Origin: Gordonia sp. SL306 | Lineage (GTDB): Bacteria > Actinomycetota > Actinomycetes > Mycobacteriales > Mycobacteriaceae | NCBI RefSeq assembly: GCF_026625785.1 | Contig: NZ_CP113063.1 | Span: 2,418,001 to 2,482,000 of the forward strand | DNA length: 64,000 nucleotides | Direction: 5' to 3' | Translations under genes and position numbers: made by a program | The notes under the pieces: generated by a model | Database searches by the model: none | Seen by the model: only the letters and a program-made list of their open reading frames with translations | What the model was told of the DNA's origin: nothing | Shown here: positions 47,521 to 56,800 of the stretch, piece after piece | Numbering within the stretch: position 1 is the stretch's first letter | Layout of the letters: the number at the start of each line of letters is the position of its first letter

Positions 47521-48720
47521 GTGACCGGACAGCGATCGCGCTCCTTCGTGACCCGTGCCCTGACCATCGGCCTGACCGCCGGAGCCCTTGTCGCGGCGTT
47601 GTGCGGCACCGGACCGGCGAATGCCGCACCGGCCCTGTCGGTCTCCACAGTGGCGTCGGGCCTCGACCACCCCTGGGACATCGTGGTCGCCCCCGACGGG
47701 GTGATCCTGACCGGTGAGCGGACCGGAAAATTCGTCGCGATCATGCCGGGCGGTGGACGTAAGACGGTGCAGGCCGATCTCTCCAAGGTCTTCGCGGTGA
47801 AAGAGGCCGGGCTGATGGGCCTGGCGCTCGATCCGCGCTTCGCCCAGACCCGGCGCGTCTACTCCTGCCAGGCGGAGTCGACCACCGGGAGCGCTGCGAG
47901 CATCCCCGGATCGGTGGCGAATCTGCCGCTGCCGTGGCCGAACACGGGGCAGGTCATCAATGTGGTGTCGTGGCGGGTGAACGGCGCGTGGTCGCAGATG
48001 GTGCGTGAGCGGACGGTGCTGACCGGCATCCCGTTGACGGCCTCCGGGCGGCACGCCGGCTGCGGGCTCACTGCCGCGCCCGACGGGACGCTGTGGGTCG
48101 GGACCGGTGACAACGCCATCCCGAGCAACCCTCAGAACCCGAACTCGTTGGGCGGCAAGGTTCTGCACATCACGGCCGGCGGGGCGCCGGCAGCGGGCAA
48201 CCCGAATCCGCGCAGCCCGGTGTACACCCTCGGTCATCGAAACGTCCAGGGCATCGCGATCCGGCCCGGGTCGAACCGTGTGTATGCCATCGAACAGGGC
48301 ACCGACGCCGACGACGAGCTGAATCTCCTGCGGGCGGGCGCCAACTACGGCTACAAGCCCGATCGGGCCCCGTTCATCTACGACGAATCGGTGCCGATGA
48401 CGGATCCGGTCCGGGTGCCCGGTGCCGTCGGCGCCATCTGGCGATCCGGGAAACCGACCATCGCCACGCCGGCACTGACGTTCCTGCCCGGCTCGGGCTG
48501 GGGATCGCTGAACGGAGCAGTGGCGATCTCCGCGCAGAAGGGCAAGCATCTGCTCTTCGTGACCCTCGACGGCGCAGGCAACCGCGTAGTCCGCACCACG
48601 GACGCACTACAGGATCAGCAGGGGCGGTTGCGGGGCCTCGCGCTCGACCGCGACGGTTCGTTGCTCATCAGCACCGACGACGGCGGCAACGACCGCATCC
48701 TCCGAGTTCGATTGGCCTGA
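47521..48720 (+). CDS. Secreted PQQ-type glucose/sorbosone dehydrogenase
   Basis: A protein of about 399 residues with an export signal (SRSFVTRALTIGLTAGALVAALCG, cleavage near ANAAP). It has a beta-propeller of the glucose/sorbosone dehydrogenase family: GLDHPWDIVVAPDG, GLMGLALDPRF, LGGKVLHIT, YTLGHRNVQGIAI and ELNLLRAGANYGYKP. These enzymes oxidise sugars with PQQ in the periplasm; several actinobacterial members have unproven cofactor use. The start is GTG 47521 or ATG 47482. Function depends on PQQ supply, which the window does not show. Confidence 0.87.
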   Translation: MTGQRSRSFVTRALTIGLTAGALVAALCGTGPANAAPALSVSTVASGLDHPWDIVVAPDGVILTGERTGKFVAIMPGGGRKTVQADLSKVFAVKEAGLMGLALDPRFAQTRRVYSCQAESTTGSAASIPGSVANLPLPWPNTGQVINVVSWRVNGAWSQMVRERTVLTGIPLTASGRHAGCGLTAAPDGTLWVGTGDNAIPSNPQNPNSLGGKVLHITAGGAPAAGNPNPRSPVYTLGHRNVQGIAIRPGSNRVYAIEQGTDADDELNLLRAGANYGYKPDRAPFIYDESVPMTDPVRVPGAVGAIWRSGKPTIATPALTFLPGSGWGSLNGAVAISAQKGKHLLFVTLDGAGNRVVRTTDALQDQQGRLRGLALDRDGSLLISTDDGGNDRILRVRLA

Positions 48721-48747
48721 GCCGACCAGCCGACTGGAGACGATGAT

Positions 48748-49545
48748 GTGCGAGACGAACTGGTGCGCCACGCCCACACCGAGGCACGACGCTTCTCGCG
48801 ACGTACGGCGCTCCTGATGACCGGTGGTGCGGCGGCGGGTGCTGCGAGCCTTGCGGCCGCCACGGCCCGGGGCGCGGGTGATGCGCAGGCGGCTCCGAAT
48901 CGGGTCGTCGATCTGACGCATGTGCTCTCGAAGGACTTTCCGCTCTGGCCCGGCAGTGCGCCGGTGGTCACGGTGCCGACCTCACGGGTCGGGGCGGGCA
49001 ATCAAGGTTTCGCGACCAACTGGGTGTCGTACTCGGAGCACTCCGGCACGCACGTCGATGCGCCGGCGCACAAGATCGGTCACGGGATCACCGTCGAACG
49101 GATCGCGGCCCGTGACCTGGTCGCCCCGCTGGTGGTGATCAGCATCGCCGGTCGCGCGCGGACGAATCGTCGGACCACGCTGACCGAACGTGACCTCGAG
49201 CGTCACGAGGCGCGGCACGGCCGGATTCCGCGGGGAGCGCTGGTGGCCCTGCACAGTGGCTGGCAGCCGCGCAGCGGCGGTGTGGACGCACCCGGCTTCG
49301 ACGCGTCGGCCGTGACGATGCTCGTGCGGGAGCGGGGTGTGGTGGCCATCGGCACCGACACCCTCAGCGTCGACGTGAGCGGTGCGGTCGGTGCGCACAC
49401 CGCGATCCTCGGCGCCGGGCGCTATGCCGTCGACGCGATGGCGAACCTGTCGTCGGTGCCGGCGTCCGGCGCGACGGTGATGGTCGGGGCGCCGCGATTC
49501 GCCGGCGGAACGGGCGGGCCGGCACGAGTGCTGGCCCTGGTCTGA
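48748..49545 (+). CDS. Tat-exported cyclase/kynurenine-formamidase-like protein
   Basis: A 265-residue protein with a twin-arginine signal (RRFSRRTALLMTGGAAAGAASLA) and a cyclase-family domain. The metal motif is SEHSGTHVDAPAHK, with VVDLTHVLSKDFPLWPG before it. The family includes KynB kynurenine formamidase and other metal-dependent amide or ester hydrolases. Export in folded form fits a metalloenzyme. The GTG at 48748 has GGAG seven bases upstream. It follows the sugar dehydrogenase by 27 bases, so the two may share a transcript. Confidence 0.87.
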   Translation: MRDELVRHAHTEARRFSRRTALLMTGGAAAGAASLAAATARGAGDAQAAPNRVVDLTHVLSKDFPLWPGSAPVVTVPTSRVGAGNQGFATNWVSYSEHSGTHVDAPAHKIGHGITVERIAARDLVAPLVVISIAGRARTNRRTTLTERDLERHEARHGRIPRGALVALHSGWQPRSGGVDAPGFDASAVTMLVRERGVVAIGTDTLSVDVSGAVGAHTAILGAGRYAVDAMANLSSVPASGATVMVGAPRFAGGTGGPARVLALV

Positions 49546-49584
49546 GCACCCTTCGGGTTACCTTCGATCACGTCGGCCGTGGGA

Positions 49585-50163
49585 TCAGTGTGACGCCCAG
49601 CCGTCGGCGGCACTCGCCTGCCGCCACTCGACATCCCAGCGATCCTCGTGCCGGCGCGCCACCCCGAGGCCCAGCAGGCGTACACCGGCCAGCAGCAGGG
49701 CAGCGATCGTGAGCCATCCGAACACCCCGACCGCGGCGGCACCGGCCACTCGTCCGAATCGATCCGGCGGCTGCGGTACCACGTCGCCGGTCGAATCCGT
49801 CCAGATCCGGGTCGTCGTGCCGGCACGGGTCGTCGACGGCACCGATGTGGTGTCGGTACGGGCCACGCCATGGTGCATCCACCTGACCGTGGCGCCGGTG
49901 TCCAGTGCGGTCGGATCAGCGGGCAGCACGTCGACCACGCGTGCGGTCACCGGTGTGGTCGATGCGGCGCGCGCCGACACCTGGCCGTACGTCGAGCACC
50001 CCGCCAGGACCGCGACGGGGACGGCGAGCAGTGCGACGACCGCAGCCACGAGACCGACGGTGGCGACCATCCGGTCGCCACGCCGCAGGAGCGGATTGGA
50101 CGACCATGGCATCCGTCCGCCGATCGTGCCGAGCGCGTACCGCAAACCGTTCGTCCTCCCCAC
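49585..50163 (-). CDS. Rv1733c-like membrane protein
   Basis: A protein of up to 192 residues with two membrane segments (VATVGLVAAVVALLAVPVAVLAG near residue 33 and FGWLTIAALLLAGVRLLGLG near residue 150). An extracytoplasmic domain lies between them (VTARVVDVLPADP; ATVRWMHHGVARTD; TTTRIWTDSTGDVV). This layout matches the mycobacterial Rv1733c family of dormancy-linked membrane proteins, as I recall it. No enzymatic motif. The GTG at 50163 or a later ATG at 50112 could be the start. Divergent from the GT39 gene. Confidence 0.78.
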   Translation of the reverse strand: MGRTNGLRYALGTIGGRMPWSSNPLLRRGDRMVATVGLVAAVVALLAVPVAVLAGCSTYGQVSARAASTTPVTARVVDVLPADPTALDTGATVRWMHHGVARTDTTSVPSTTRAGTTTRIWTDSTGDVVPQPPDRFGRVAGAAAVGVFGWLTIAALLLAGVRLLGLGVARRHEDRWDVEWRQASAADGWASH

Positions 50164-50397
50164 GGTGTTGATCGGTGTCGATCTGATTCGGGTCGATCTG
50201 ATCCGGGACCTCTACTCCCAGCATCTGCCGAAAACGGCGGAATGGCGAGCGACGACCGTGTACACGGTCATTTCTGTGATGGACATGACACGCTGCGACC
50301 CCGCGCCGGCGCTCACAGGCTTCTCCCAGTCATCGTCCAGCCTGGCGTGAGTCGCAGGCCCCACTGTGGGATCAAGACATCCGACACAGGAGGACCC

Positions 50398-52461
50398 ATG
50401 ACCACAGTGCTGGCACGCCCGGGTGCGCCGACGCCCGGCGAACCGCCACCCCCGACCAGAGCGCGCGGCCGCCACGCCGACGACACACCGAGGCCCGAGC
50501 GCGCCGTCGCGTGGAGCCCGTTCGCCCTGACCGGGTTGCTGGTGACCACCGCGGTGCTCTACCTGTGGAACCTGGCGGCCAGCGGGTACGCCAACACCTT
50601 CTACGCGGCGGCCGCCCAGGCGGGCTCGCAGAGCTGGACGGCCTGGTTCTTCGGATCGCTCGACTCGGCGAACTTCATCACCGTGGACAAGCCGCCGGCA
50701 TCACTCTGGGTGACCGGGCTGTCGGTGCGGGTGTTCGGGATGAACAGCTGGGCGGTGCTGGTCCCGCAGGCTTTGATGGGAGTGGCCGCGGTTGCGCTGC
50801 TGTACTGCGCGATGCGGCGTACCTTCGCCGATCCACGCCACGGCACCGCCGCGGGCCTGATCGCGGGCGCAGTGCTCGCTCTCAACCCGGCCGCGGCGCT
50901 GATGTTCCGGTTCAACAACCCGGATGCGCTGCTCGTCCTGCTGATGGTGGCGGCCGGTTATGCGGTGACCCGGGCGATCGCGACCAACTCGGGCCGTTGG
51001 CTCGCGCTCGTCGGTGTGGCCCTGGGGTTCGCCTTCCTCACCAAGATGTTGCAGGGATTGCTCGTCCTGCCCGCTTTCGGGCTGGCGTACCTCATGTTCG
51101 CCGACAACGGCTGGTGGAAGCGGATCGGTCACCTGATCGGTGCGACCGTCGCGCTCATCGTGTCGGCGGGCTGGTTCGTGCTGGCCACCATCCTGGTGCC
51201 GGCCTCGGCGCGCCCGTACATCGGCGGCTCGACGAACAACACCTTCATGGATCTGGTGTGGGGCTACAACGGCGTGGGTCGCATCAGCGGCGGAGGCGGC
51301 GCAGGTGGGGGCGGTGGCCCCGGTGGTGGACAGGCCGGCGGCTCGTTCGGCGGTTCTACCGGCCTCAACCGACTCTTCAGTTCGGAGATGGGCAACGAGA
51401 TCTCGTGGTTGCTCCCGGTAGCTCTGTTCGCACTCGCCTTCGCGATCTACCTCGGGGTGCGTAGCTTCCCGATCTTCCGCTTCACCAACGGCATCAGCCG
51501 TGTCGAGGGTGGCGCCGTGGTCGCCTGGGGCGGCTGGCTGGTGATCACCGGACTGATCTTCAGCTTCATGAGCGGCACCATCCACCCCTATTACACAGTG
51601 GCCTTGGCGCCGGCGATCGGCGCGATGGTCGGCATGGGCGGCGTGTTCGCCTGGCGGCGACGGGATCGCTGGGACGGCCGGATCGCACTGGCCGCGATGA
51701 TCGGTCTGGCCGGCTGGTGGTCCATCGTCCTGCTGAACCGCAACGACTTCGGTCCCGTCTGGTGCCGTTGGCTGATCGGCGCGCTGGCGTTGATCAGCGT
51801 GGCCGTGCTGCTCGTGGGCAGCGTGATGGCCTGGCGTAAGGCCGTGGCCGGCGCCGTGATCATCGGTGCACTCGCCGGTGCCGGTGGCAGCGTCGGATTC
51901 GCGATCGCGACCGCCGCGTCCGCACACAGCGGATCGATCCCGACCGCGGTCAGCACCTCCATGGAAGGTGGCGGCATGGGCGGACCCGGCGGCACTCCTC
52001 CGGCGATGAACGGTCAGGCCCAGGGCGGTCAGACCCAGAATGGCCAGACCCAAGGTGGTCAAACGCCGAGCGGCACCACGACCAACAGTGGTCAGGGTCA
52101 GCGTCCGTCCGGTGGCGGGGGCATGGGTGGCGGTATGGGCGGCGACATCTCGTCGAACACCGAACTCGTCGCCCTGCTGAAGTCCTCGGACGCCACGTGG
52201 TCGGCGGCCACCAACGGTTCGCAGTCCGCCTCCGGCATCGAGATCGCCACGGGTACCGCGGTGATGGCCATCGGGGGATGGAGTGGCGACCCCGCTCCGA
52301 CCCTGCAGCAGTTCATCGATTATGTGAAGGCCGGCAAGATCGGCTACTACATCGGTGGCGGACAGGGTGGTCCCGGCGGCAACTCGGAGATCTCCACCTG
52401 GGTCGCGCAGAACTACACGGCGACCACGGTCGGCGGGACGACGGTCTACAAGCTCAACTGA
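50398..52461 (+). CDS. GT39/ArnT-type membrane glycosyltransferase
   Basis: A 687-residue polytopic membrane protein with the signature DSANFITVDKPPASLWVTGLSVRVFG in the first outside loop; its acidic residue is the usual catalytic position of GT-C enzymes that use lipid-linked sugars. About 11-12 membrane segments run to about residue 510, broken by a Gly-rich loop (about 298-320). A Gly/Gln/Thr-rich stretch (about 522-583) and a soluble C-terminal domain follow. It probably adds a sugar to a wall polymer or protein outside the membrane. The ATG at 50398 follows CAGGAGGACCC. Confidence 0.9.
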   Translation: MTTVLARPGAPTPGEPPPPTRARGRHADDTPRPERAVAWSPFALTGLLVTTAVLYLWNLAASGYANTFYAAAAQAGSQSWTAWFFGSLDSANFITVDKPPASLWVTGLSVRVFGMNSWAVLVPQALMGVAAVALLYCAMRRTFADPRHGTAAGLIAGAVLALNPAAALMFRFNNPDALLVLLMVAAGYAVTRAIATNSGRWLALVGVALGFAFLTKMLQGLLVLPAFGLAYLMFADNGWWKRIGHLIGATVALIVSAGWFVLATILVPASARPYIGGSTNNTFMDLVWGYNGVGRISGGGGAGGGGGPGGGQAGGSFGGSTGLNRLFSSEMGNEISWLLPVALFALAFAIYLGVRSFPIFRFTNGISRVEGGAVVAWGGWLVITGLIFSFMSGTIHPYYTVALAPAIGAMVGMGGVFAWRRRDRWDGRIALAAMIGLAGWWSIVLLNRNDFGPVWCRWLIGALALISVAVLLVGSVMAWRKAVAGAVIIGALAGAGGSVGFAIATAASAHSGSIPTAVSTSMEGGGMGGPGGTPPAMNGQAQGGQTQNGQTQGGQTPSGTTTNSGQGQRPSGGGGMGGGMGGDISSNTELVALLKSSDATWSAATNGSQSASGIEIATGTAVMAIGGWSGDPAPTLQQFIDYVKAGKIGYYIGGGQGGPGGNSEISTWVAQNYTATTVGGTTVYKLN

Positions 52462-52493
52462 TTCCGGGCGCCTCGACCCGATCGGCGACTCGG

Positions 52494-52525
52494 AGAGCCG
52501 CTCACCCTCACCGGTGGGCGGCTCT
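52494..52525 (+). terminator. Hairpin terminator after GT39 gene
   Basis: AGAGCCGCTCACC and GGTGGGCGGCTCT pair over 13 bp (one G-T type mismatch) around a CTCACC loop, 33 bases after the glycosyltransferase stop and before the next gene. A T-rich tail is weak. Confidence 0.7.
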
Positions 52526-52585
52526 TCGCGTCGTCGGTGTTTCTGCGGCGGGTACTGTCGGGTCATTCACCGGGGAAGGATGACG

Positions 52586-53434
52586 ATGACCGACCGACTC
52601 ACCGAGTTCGCCAATGGCCCCTACGTCTTCGACGTGATCGACAGCGGACCGATCGACGGCGTGCCGATCGTCTTGCTGCATGGGTTCCCGCAACGCGCGA
52701 CGGCCTGGGATCTGGTCGTACCACTGTTGCACGACAAGGGATTTCGGACGATAGCGCCGGATCAGCGCGGCTACTCCCCCCGCGCGCGGCCGGGCGCCCG
52801 TCGCGATTACCGCATGGGTGAGCTCGTCGGGGACGTGGTCGCGCTGATCGATGCACTGGGCGTCGAATCGGTGGACCTCGTCGGCCATGACTGGGGTGCT
52901 GCCGTCGCGTGGTCGGTTGCGGGCGCGCATCCCGATCGGATCCGCACACTGACCGCCGTGTCGGTGCCGCATCCGGCCGCATTTCTGCGCGCGATGCCCC
53001 GCGGACAGCTGCTGCGGTCCTGGTACATGGCGTTCTTCAACCTGCCGAAGATCCCGGAACTGTTCCTGTCCAGGGTTTTTCGGCCATCGGCGGGCGGCGG
53101 GAAGCGGATCGGGTTGCCGGAGCCGTTCGCCGGCCGTCTCTACGACGACATCGTCGCCTCGGGTGCGCTGACCGGGGCGCTGAACTGGTACCGCGGGCTG
53201 CCTTTCGGGACGCGCGAGGACCGGCGGTTCCCGAAGATCATCGTCCCGACCACCTACCTGTGGAGTGACGGCGATTTCGCGCTCGGTCGCAGGGGTGCGG
53301 AGATGACCGGGAACTGGGTGGACGCACCGTACGAGTTCCGTGTGATCAACGATGCCGACCACTGGCTGCCCGAGAACCGCCCGCAGGAGGTCGCCACGGC
53401 GATCCTCGACCGTGTGGCGGCCCGGTCGGCCTAG
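52586..53434 (+). CDS. Epoxide-hydrolase-like alpha/beta hydrolase
   Basis: A 282-residue alpha/beta hydrolase. VLLHGFPQRATAWD is the oxyanion region, the nucleophile Asp is in DLVGHDWGAAVAWSV, and the catalytic His is in INDADHWLPENRP. An Asp nucleophile in GHDWG is typical of epoxide hydrolases and haloalkane dehalogenases. The ATG at 52586 has GGAAGGA upstream. Its stop overlaps that of the convergent Lys/Ala-rich gene by four bases. Confidence 0.88.
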   Translation: MTDRLTEFANGPYVFDVIDSGPIDGVPIVLLHGFPQRATAWDLVVPLLHDKGFRTIAPDQRGYSPRARPGARRDYRMGELVGDVVALIDALGVESVDLVGHDWGAAVAWSVAGAHPDRIRTLTAVSVPHPAAFLRAMPRGQLLRSWYMAFFNLPKIPELFLSRVFRPSAGGGKRIGLPEPFAGRLYDDIVASGALTGALNWYRGLPFGTREDRRFPKIIVPTTYLWSDGDFALGRRGAEMTGNWVDAPYEFRVINDADHWLPENRPQEVATAILDRVAARSA

Positions 53435-54153
53435 TCGCCTCTGCGCCGAAGGACCGCGATCAGGATCGCAACCAGGGCGGCGAGCGCGGCGGCGGCGACG
53501 ATCGGGACGGTCCGGTTCGCGGACGGGAGCTCGGTGGGTGCGCCGGCCCGGAGCTGCGCGAATGTCGCTCGCTGCGCATCGGATTCGGCGACGGCGTCGA
53601 CGACGGCCGGTGACGGACGCGACGGCGGGGCCGACGGTGCGGTCGACGCGGGCCCCGACGGTCCGGTCGGTGCCTTCTTCTTGACCGGGGGCTTGGACGG
53701 TGCGGACTTGGGCGCGACAGGACGCGGCGCGGCGACGTCGGGCTTCGGTGCGGGGGTGTCGGCAGGCGGTGCAGGCGGTCCCGGCTCGGCCGGCGTCTCG
53801 GTCGTCGGCTTTGTCTCCGCCGCGGCCTGCTTGTCTGCGGCCTGCTTGTCTGCGTCGTACTTGTCTGCGTCGTGCTCTACTGCGGCCTGATTGTCGGTCG
53901 GCTGCTTCTTGGCGGGCGCCTTCTTTGCCGGTGCCTTCTTTGCCGCAGCTTTCTTTGCCGGTGCCTTCTTCGCCGCCGGCTTCTTCGCCGCCTTCTTCGG
54001 TGGCGTCTTCTGGGCAGGCGTCTGCGCGGACGACGCGCTCTCGGCCTGGCTGCCGGTCTCGGCGCCGGTCGACTCCGCCGGCCCGGTCACCTCGGATGCC
54101 GAGTCGTCGGACGGGGAATCCTGAGGAGTGTTGTTCGGGCCGGGGTCGGTCAT
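53431..54153 (-). CDS. Lys/Ala/Pro-rich protein with C-terminal membrane anchor
   Basis: A 240-residue low-complexity protein. An acidic Ser/Thr/Glu start is followed by KKAAKKPAAKKAPAKKA-type repeats (about residues 50-83), like the tails of histone H1 and actinobacterial HU. Pro/Ala-rich stretches follow, then a C-terminal membrane segment (TVPIVAAAALAALVAILIAV) and RRRGD. The basic repeat is next to a membrane anchor, so it may tether DNA, RNA or acidic wall polymer. No enzymatic domain. Confidence 0.72.
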   Translation of the reverse strand: MTDPGPNNTPQDSPSDDSASEVTGPAESTGAETGSQAESASSAQTPAQKTPPKKAAKKPAAKKAPAKKAAAKKAPAKKAPAKKQPTDNQAAVEHDADKYDADKQAADKQAAAETKPTTETPAEPGPPAPPADTPAPKPDVAAPRPVAPKSAPSKPPVKKKAPTGPSGPASTAPSAPPSRPSPAVVDAVAESDAQRATFAQLRAGAPTELPSANRTVPIVAAAALAALVAILIAVLRRRGD

Positions 54154-54247
54154 CTGCTGCTCACGCTCCCTTGCGTGGTGAATCGGTGCGGCGGGTAGGG
54201 GCCCCATTTTAAGACGACGGCGGGGCCACCCACCACGCGATGGACGA

Positions 54248-54940
54248 TCAGGCGCGCACGCCGAGCCGGGCCAGGATGTCCGCTTCGATGGCTTCGAGTT
54301 CGGACTCGATCGATTGATGCGCGGTCCGGCGCTGAGCGGCCGGCATGGCCTCCGCGGCGTCGACGGCGATGGCGAGGTTGTCGAGACGGGTCGCCATCGC
54401 GGACACGAACGCCGAGCCCTCGTCGGTGGTGTCCTTGGTGGCGACCTTCTCCAGCGATGCCCGGGTGGTGGCGATCCGCGCCGACAGCGTCGCGCCGTGG
54501 CCGGAGAACTGACGCAGCACATCCGGTGAGACGCCGGCACGGCTCGCCTGGAGCGCGGTGACCTGACCGCGCGCCGCCACCGCCGCGCGATAGGCGATCG
54601 GCACCACGATGGGCGACAGCAGCCGCACGACGGTCAGATAGCGGCGGACACTCGCCGGGCTGAACGCCTGGGCGTCGGCGGCGGCCTTCGCCTTGGCCGC
54701 GGTCGCCTTGGCATCGGCCTTGGCCACCTTCTGCTGGACCTTGCCGGCCGCCTTGGTGGTCTTGCGCTCCTGCTTCAGTTCCTTGCCGCGGTGCTTACGA
54801 TCGGCGCGGCGTCGGGCCTTCTCCGACTTCCGCGCGCTCTTCGCCTCGAGCTTGGCCTCCAACTTGGCCTTGGTCTTCAGTGCCTTCGCCTCGGCCTTTC
54901 GCTGGGCGCGAGTCTTGCCATCCGACGAGAACAATCCCAT
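54248..54940 (-). CDS. Basic coiled-coil protein (DUF6474-like)
   Basis: A 230-residue protein. The first 85 residues are Lys/Ala/Glu/Arg-rich and helical (ALKTKAKLEAKLEAKSARKSEKARR-like), then a region with a hydrophobic stretch (RRYLTVVRLLSPIVVPIAYRAAVAARG) and a helical C-terminus. This resembles a conserved actinobacterial family I recall as DUF6474. Function unknown. The start is clear (MGLFSSDGKTRAQRK). It is adjacent to another Lys-rich protein gene on the same strand. Confidence 0.78.
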   Translation of the reverse strand: MGLFSSDGKTRAQRKAEAKALKTKAKLEAKLEAKSARKSEKARRRADRKHRGKELKQERKTTKAAGKVQQKVAKADAKATAAKAKAAADAQAFSPASVRRYLTVVRLLSPIVVPIAYRAAVAARGQVTALQASRAGVSPDVLRQFSGHGATLSARIATTRASLEKVATKDTTDEGSAFVSAMATRLDNLAIAVDAAEAMPAAQRRTAHQSIESELEAIEADILARLGVRA

Positions 54941-55114
54941 CTGAGGAACCTACCTCCTGTGCGGTGTCCCGGAGTTTGAGATACCACCCGGCCCGGAAAC
55001 CGAGCGGGAGTGCGTGCATCGGTACAAGCATTACATAGGCTCGACGAGGGCGGTCCCGCGTGAAGCGTCGGCACACGACGCGAGGCACGGACCGATGTCG
55101 GAAAGGATGGGCGA

Positions 55115-56776
55115 GTGGCGGCAGCGGCAGTGGTCTTGCACCCGCGCGATCTCGCCGGATGCGAACATCGTCTCGCGCTCGACCAATCGCACCCCGACCT
55201 CGTCCGTGCGCGTCCCGATACGCCCGAGGCGCAGCGGCGCAAGGATGCGGCCGCAGACCACCGCGCCGGGGTGCGCGACATGGTTCGCGGCCTGCACAGC
55301 GATCAACCGCCCGGCACGGTCGTGCTGGTCGACCCGACGTCCGATCATGCGACGCGGGTGGCGGCCACCATGGCCGCGTGCGCGGCCGAGGCCGCCTGGA
55401 TCTGGAACGCCACCTTGCCGACTGACCTCGACCATGGCAGGCGGGGGCACGCCGAGCTGCTCATCCGCGACCGCTCCGGCTATGTCCCGGTGATCGTGGT
55501 GAACCATCGGGTCAGCTACCGCGCGAAACCCGGAAACGGCGGAAACGGCGGAAACGGCGGCTCGACGCTGACGAGTCCGGTCTGGACGTGGGCGCCGCGA
55601 CCGGACGCATCCCGCAACGCGCGCAATCAGCGTCGCGATCAGCTGCGGCTGGCCCAGTTGACCGCGATGTTGCTCGACCTCGGGTTGACGCCGTCGGACG
55701 ACCCGGCGGACCTGAAGGGCGGTGTCATCGGGATCGACGCCGACTGCATCGTCGTCTTCGAGATGGCCGCCCTGCTCGACGATTATGCCGAGTCGTTCGA
55801 ACGCCGGATGGCGATCGCCCGGCAGACCATCCCCACCGCACCGCGCCGCATCGGCGAGTGCCGGAGCTGTCCGTGGTGGCCGCGCTGCGGGCCGGAACTC
55901 GAAGAGCGCCGCGACGTGAGCCTCGTCGTCGGCGGTAATCAGAGCATCGCGCTGGGCGAGATCGGGATCACGACCATCGACCAACTGGCCCATTTCCGCG
56001 GTGACCCACCACCGGATTGGCCGGGAAACATCCGGTTTGACGACGCGGTGCTGAATGCGATCGCCTGGCTCACCGACATCCCGCTCATCCGTCGGCTGGG
56101 AGAGCCGCAGGTCGACCGGGCCGACGTCGAGGTCGATGTGGACATGGAGAGCTACGGAGAACATGGTGCCTACCTGTGGGGCACCCTGCTCACCGACAAC
56201 GCCGATCCGTCGCGGGAGGTCCGCTATCGGGCGTTTGCCACGTGGGAGCCGCTGCCGACGCGGGACGAGGGCAGGTCGTTCGCCGAGTTCTGGGGCTGGC
56301 TGACCGCCGAACGTGAGGCCGCCCATGCCGCCGGGAAAACCTTTGCGGCGTACTGCTACTCGCAGCAGGCCGAGAATCGGTGGCTGCTGGGATCCGCGCA
56401 GCGTTTCGCCGGCGACGACGGGGTGCCGCCGCGCACCGAGATCGAGGAGTTCATCGCCTCCGACGAGTGGGTGGACATCTACGAGGCGGTCGGCCGCAAC
56501 TTCATCTGTCCCAACGGCAAGGGGCTCAAACGGGTCGCCCCGGTCGCCGGTTTCACCTGGCGCGATGCCGAGGCGAGCGGCGAGGCGTCGATGGACTGGT
56601 ATCGGGATGCCGTCGGTCTGGGTGGCGCCACTCCCGATCCCGCGCAGCGGCAACGACTGCTGGAGTACAACGAGGACGATGTCCGCGCCACCAAGGTGCT
56701 GCGCGAATGGATCGACGGGCCGGCGAAAGACGAAGTCCCCCACGCGGACACGGTGCTCGAGTTCCGCGACCGCTGA
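55115..56776 (+). CDS. RecB-like nuclease, TM0106 family
   Basis: A 553-residue protein of the TM0106/RecB-like nuclease family. A four-Cys set, C16 plus CRSCPWWPRC (C249, C252, C258), matches the Fe-S cluster pattern of Cas4/AddB-type nucleases. The C-terminal half has an RNase-H-like domain starting VDVDMESYG, with downstream acidic residues (LEYNEDDVRATKVLREW). A GN-GG repeat from three AAACGGCGG-type copies lies near residue 147. GTG start 55115. It is a likely DNA-repair nuclease, but no activity is known to me. Confidence 0.85.
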   Translation: MAAAAVVLHPRDLAGCEHRLALDQSHPDLVRARPDTPEAQRRKDAAADHRAGVRDMVRGLHSDQPPGTVVLVDPTSDHATRVAATMAACAAEAAWIWNATLPTDLDHGRRGHAELLIRDRSGYVPVIVVNHRVSYRAKPGNGGNGGNGGSTLTSPVWTWAPRPDASRNARNQRRDQLRLAQLTAMLLDLGLTPSDDPADLKGGVIGIDADCIVVFEMAALLDDYAESFERRMAIARQTIPTAPRRIGECRSCPWWPRCGPELEERRDVSLVVGGNQSIALGEIGITTIDQLAHFRGDPPPDWPGNIRFDDAVLNAIAWLTDIPLIRRLGEPQVDRADVEVDVDMESYGEHGAYLWGTLLTDNADPSREVRYRAFATWEPLPTRDEGRSFAEFWGWLTAEREAAHAAGKTFAAYCYSQQAENRWLLGSAQRFAGDDGVPPRTEIEEFIASDEWVDIYEAVGRNFICPNGKGLKRVAPVAGFTWRDAEASGEASMDWYRDAVGLGGATPDPAQRQRLLEYNEDDVRATKVLREWIDGPAKDEVPHADTVLEFRDR

Positions 56777-56800
56777 GCTCGTCCATCGCTGCAGCGACGA

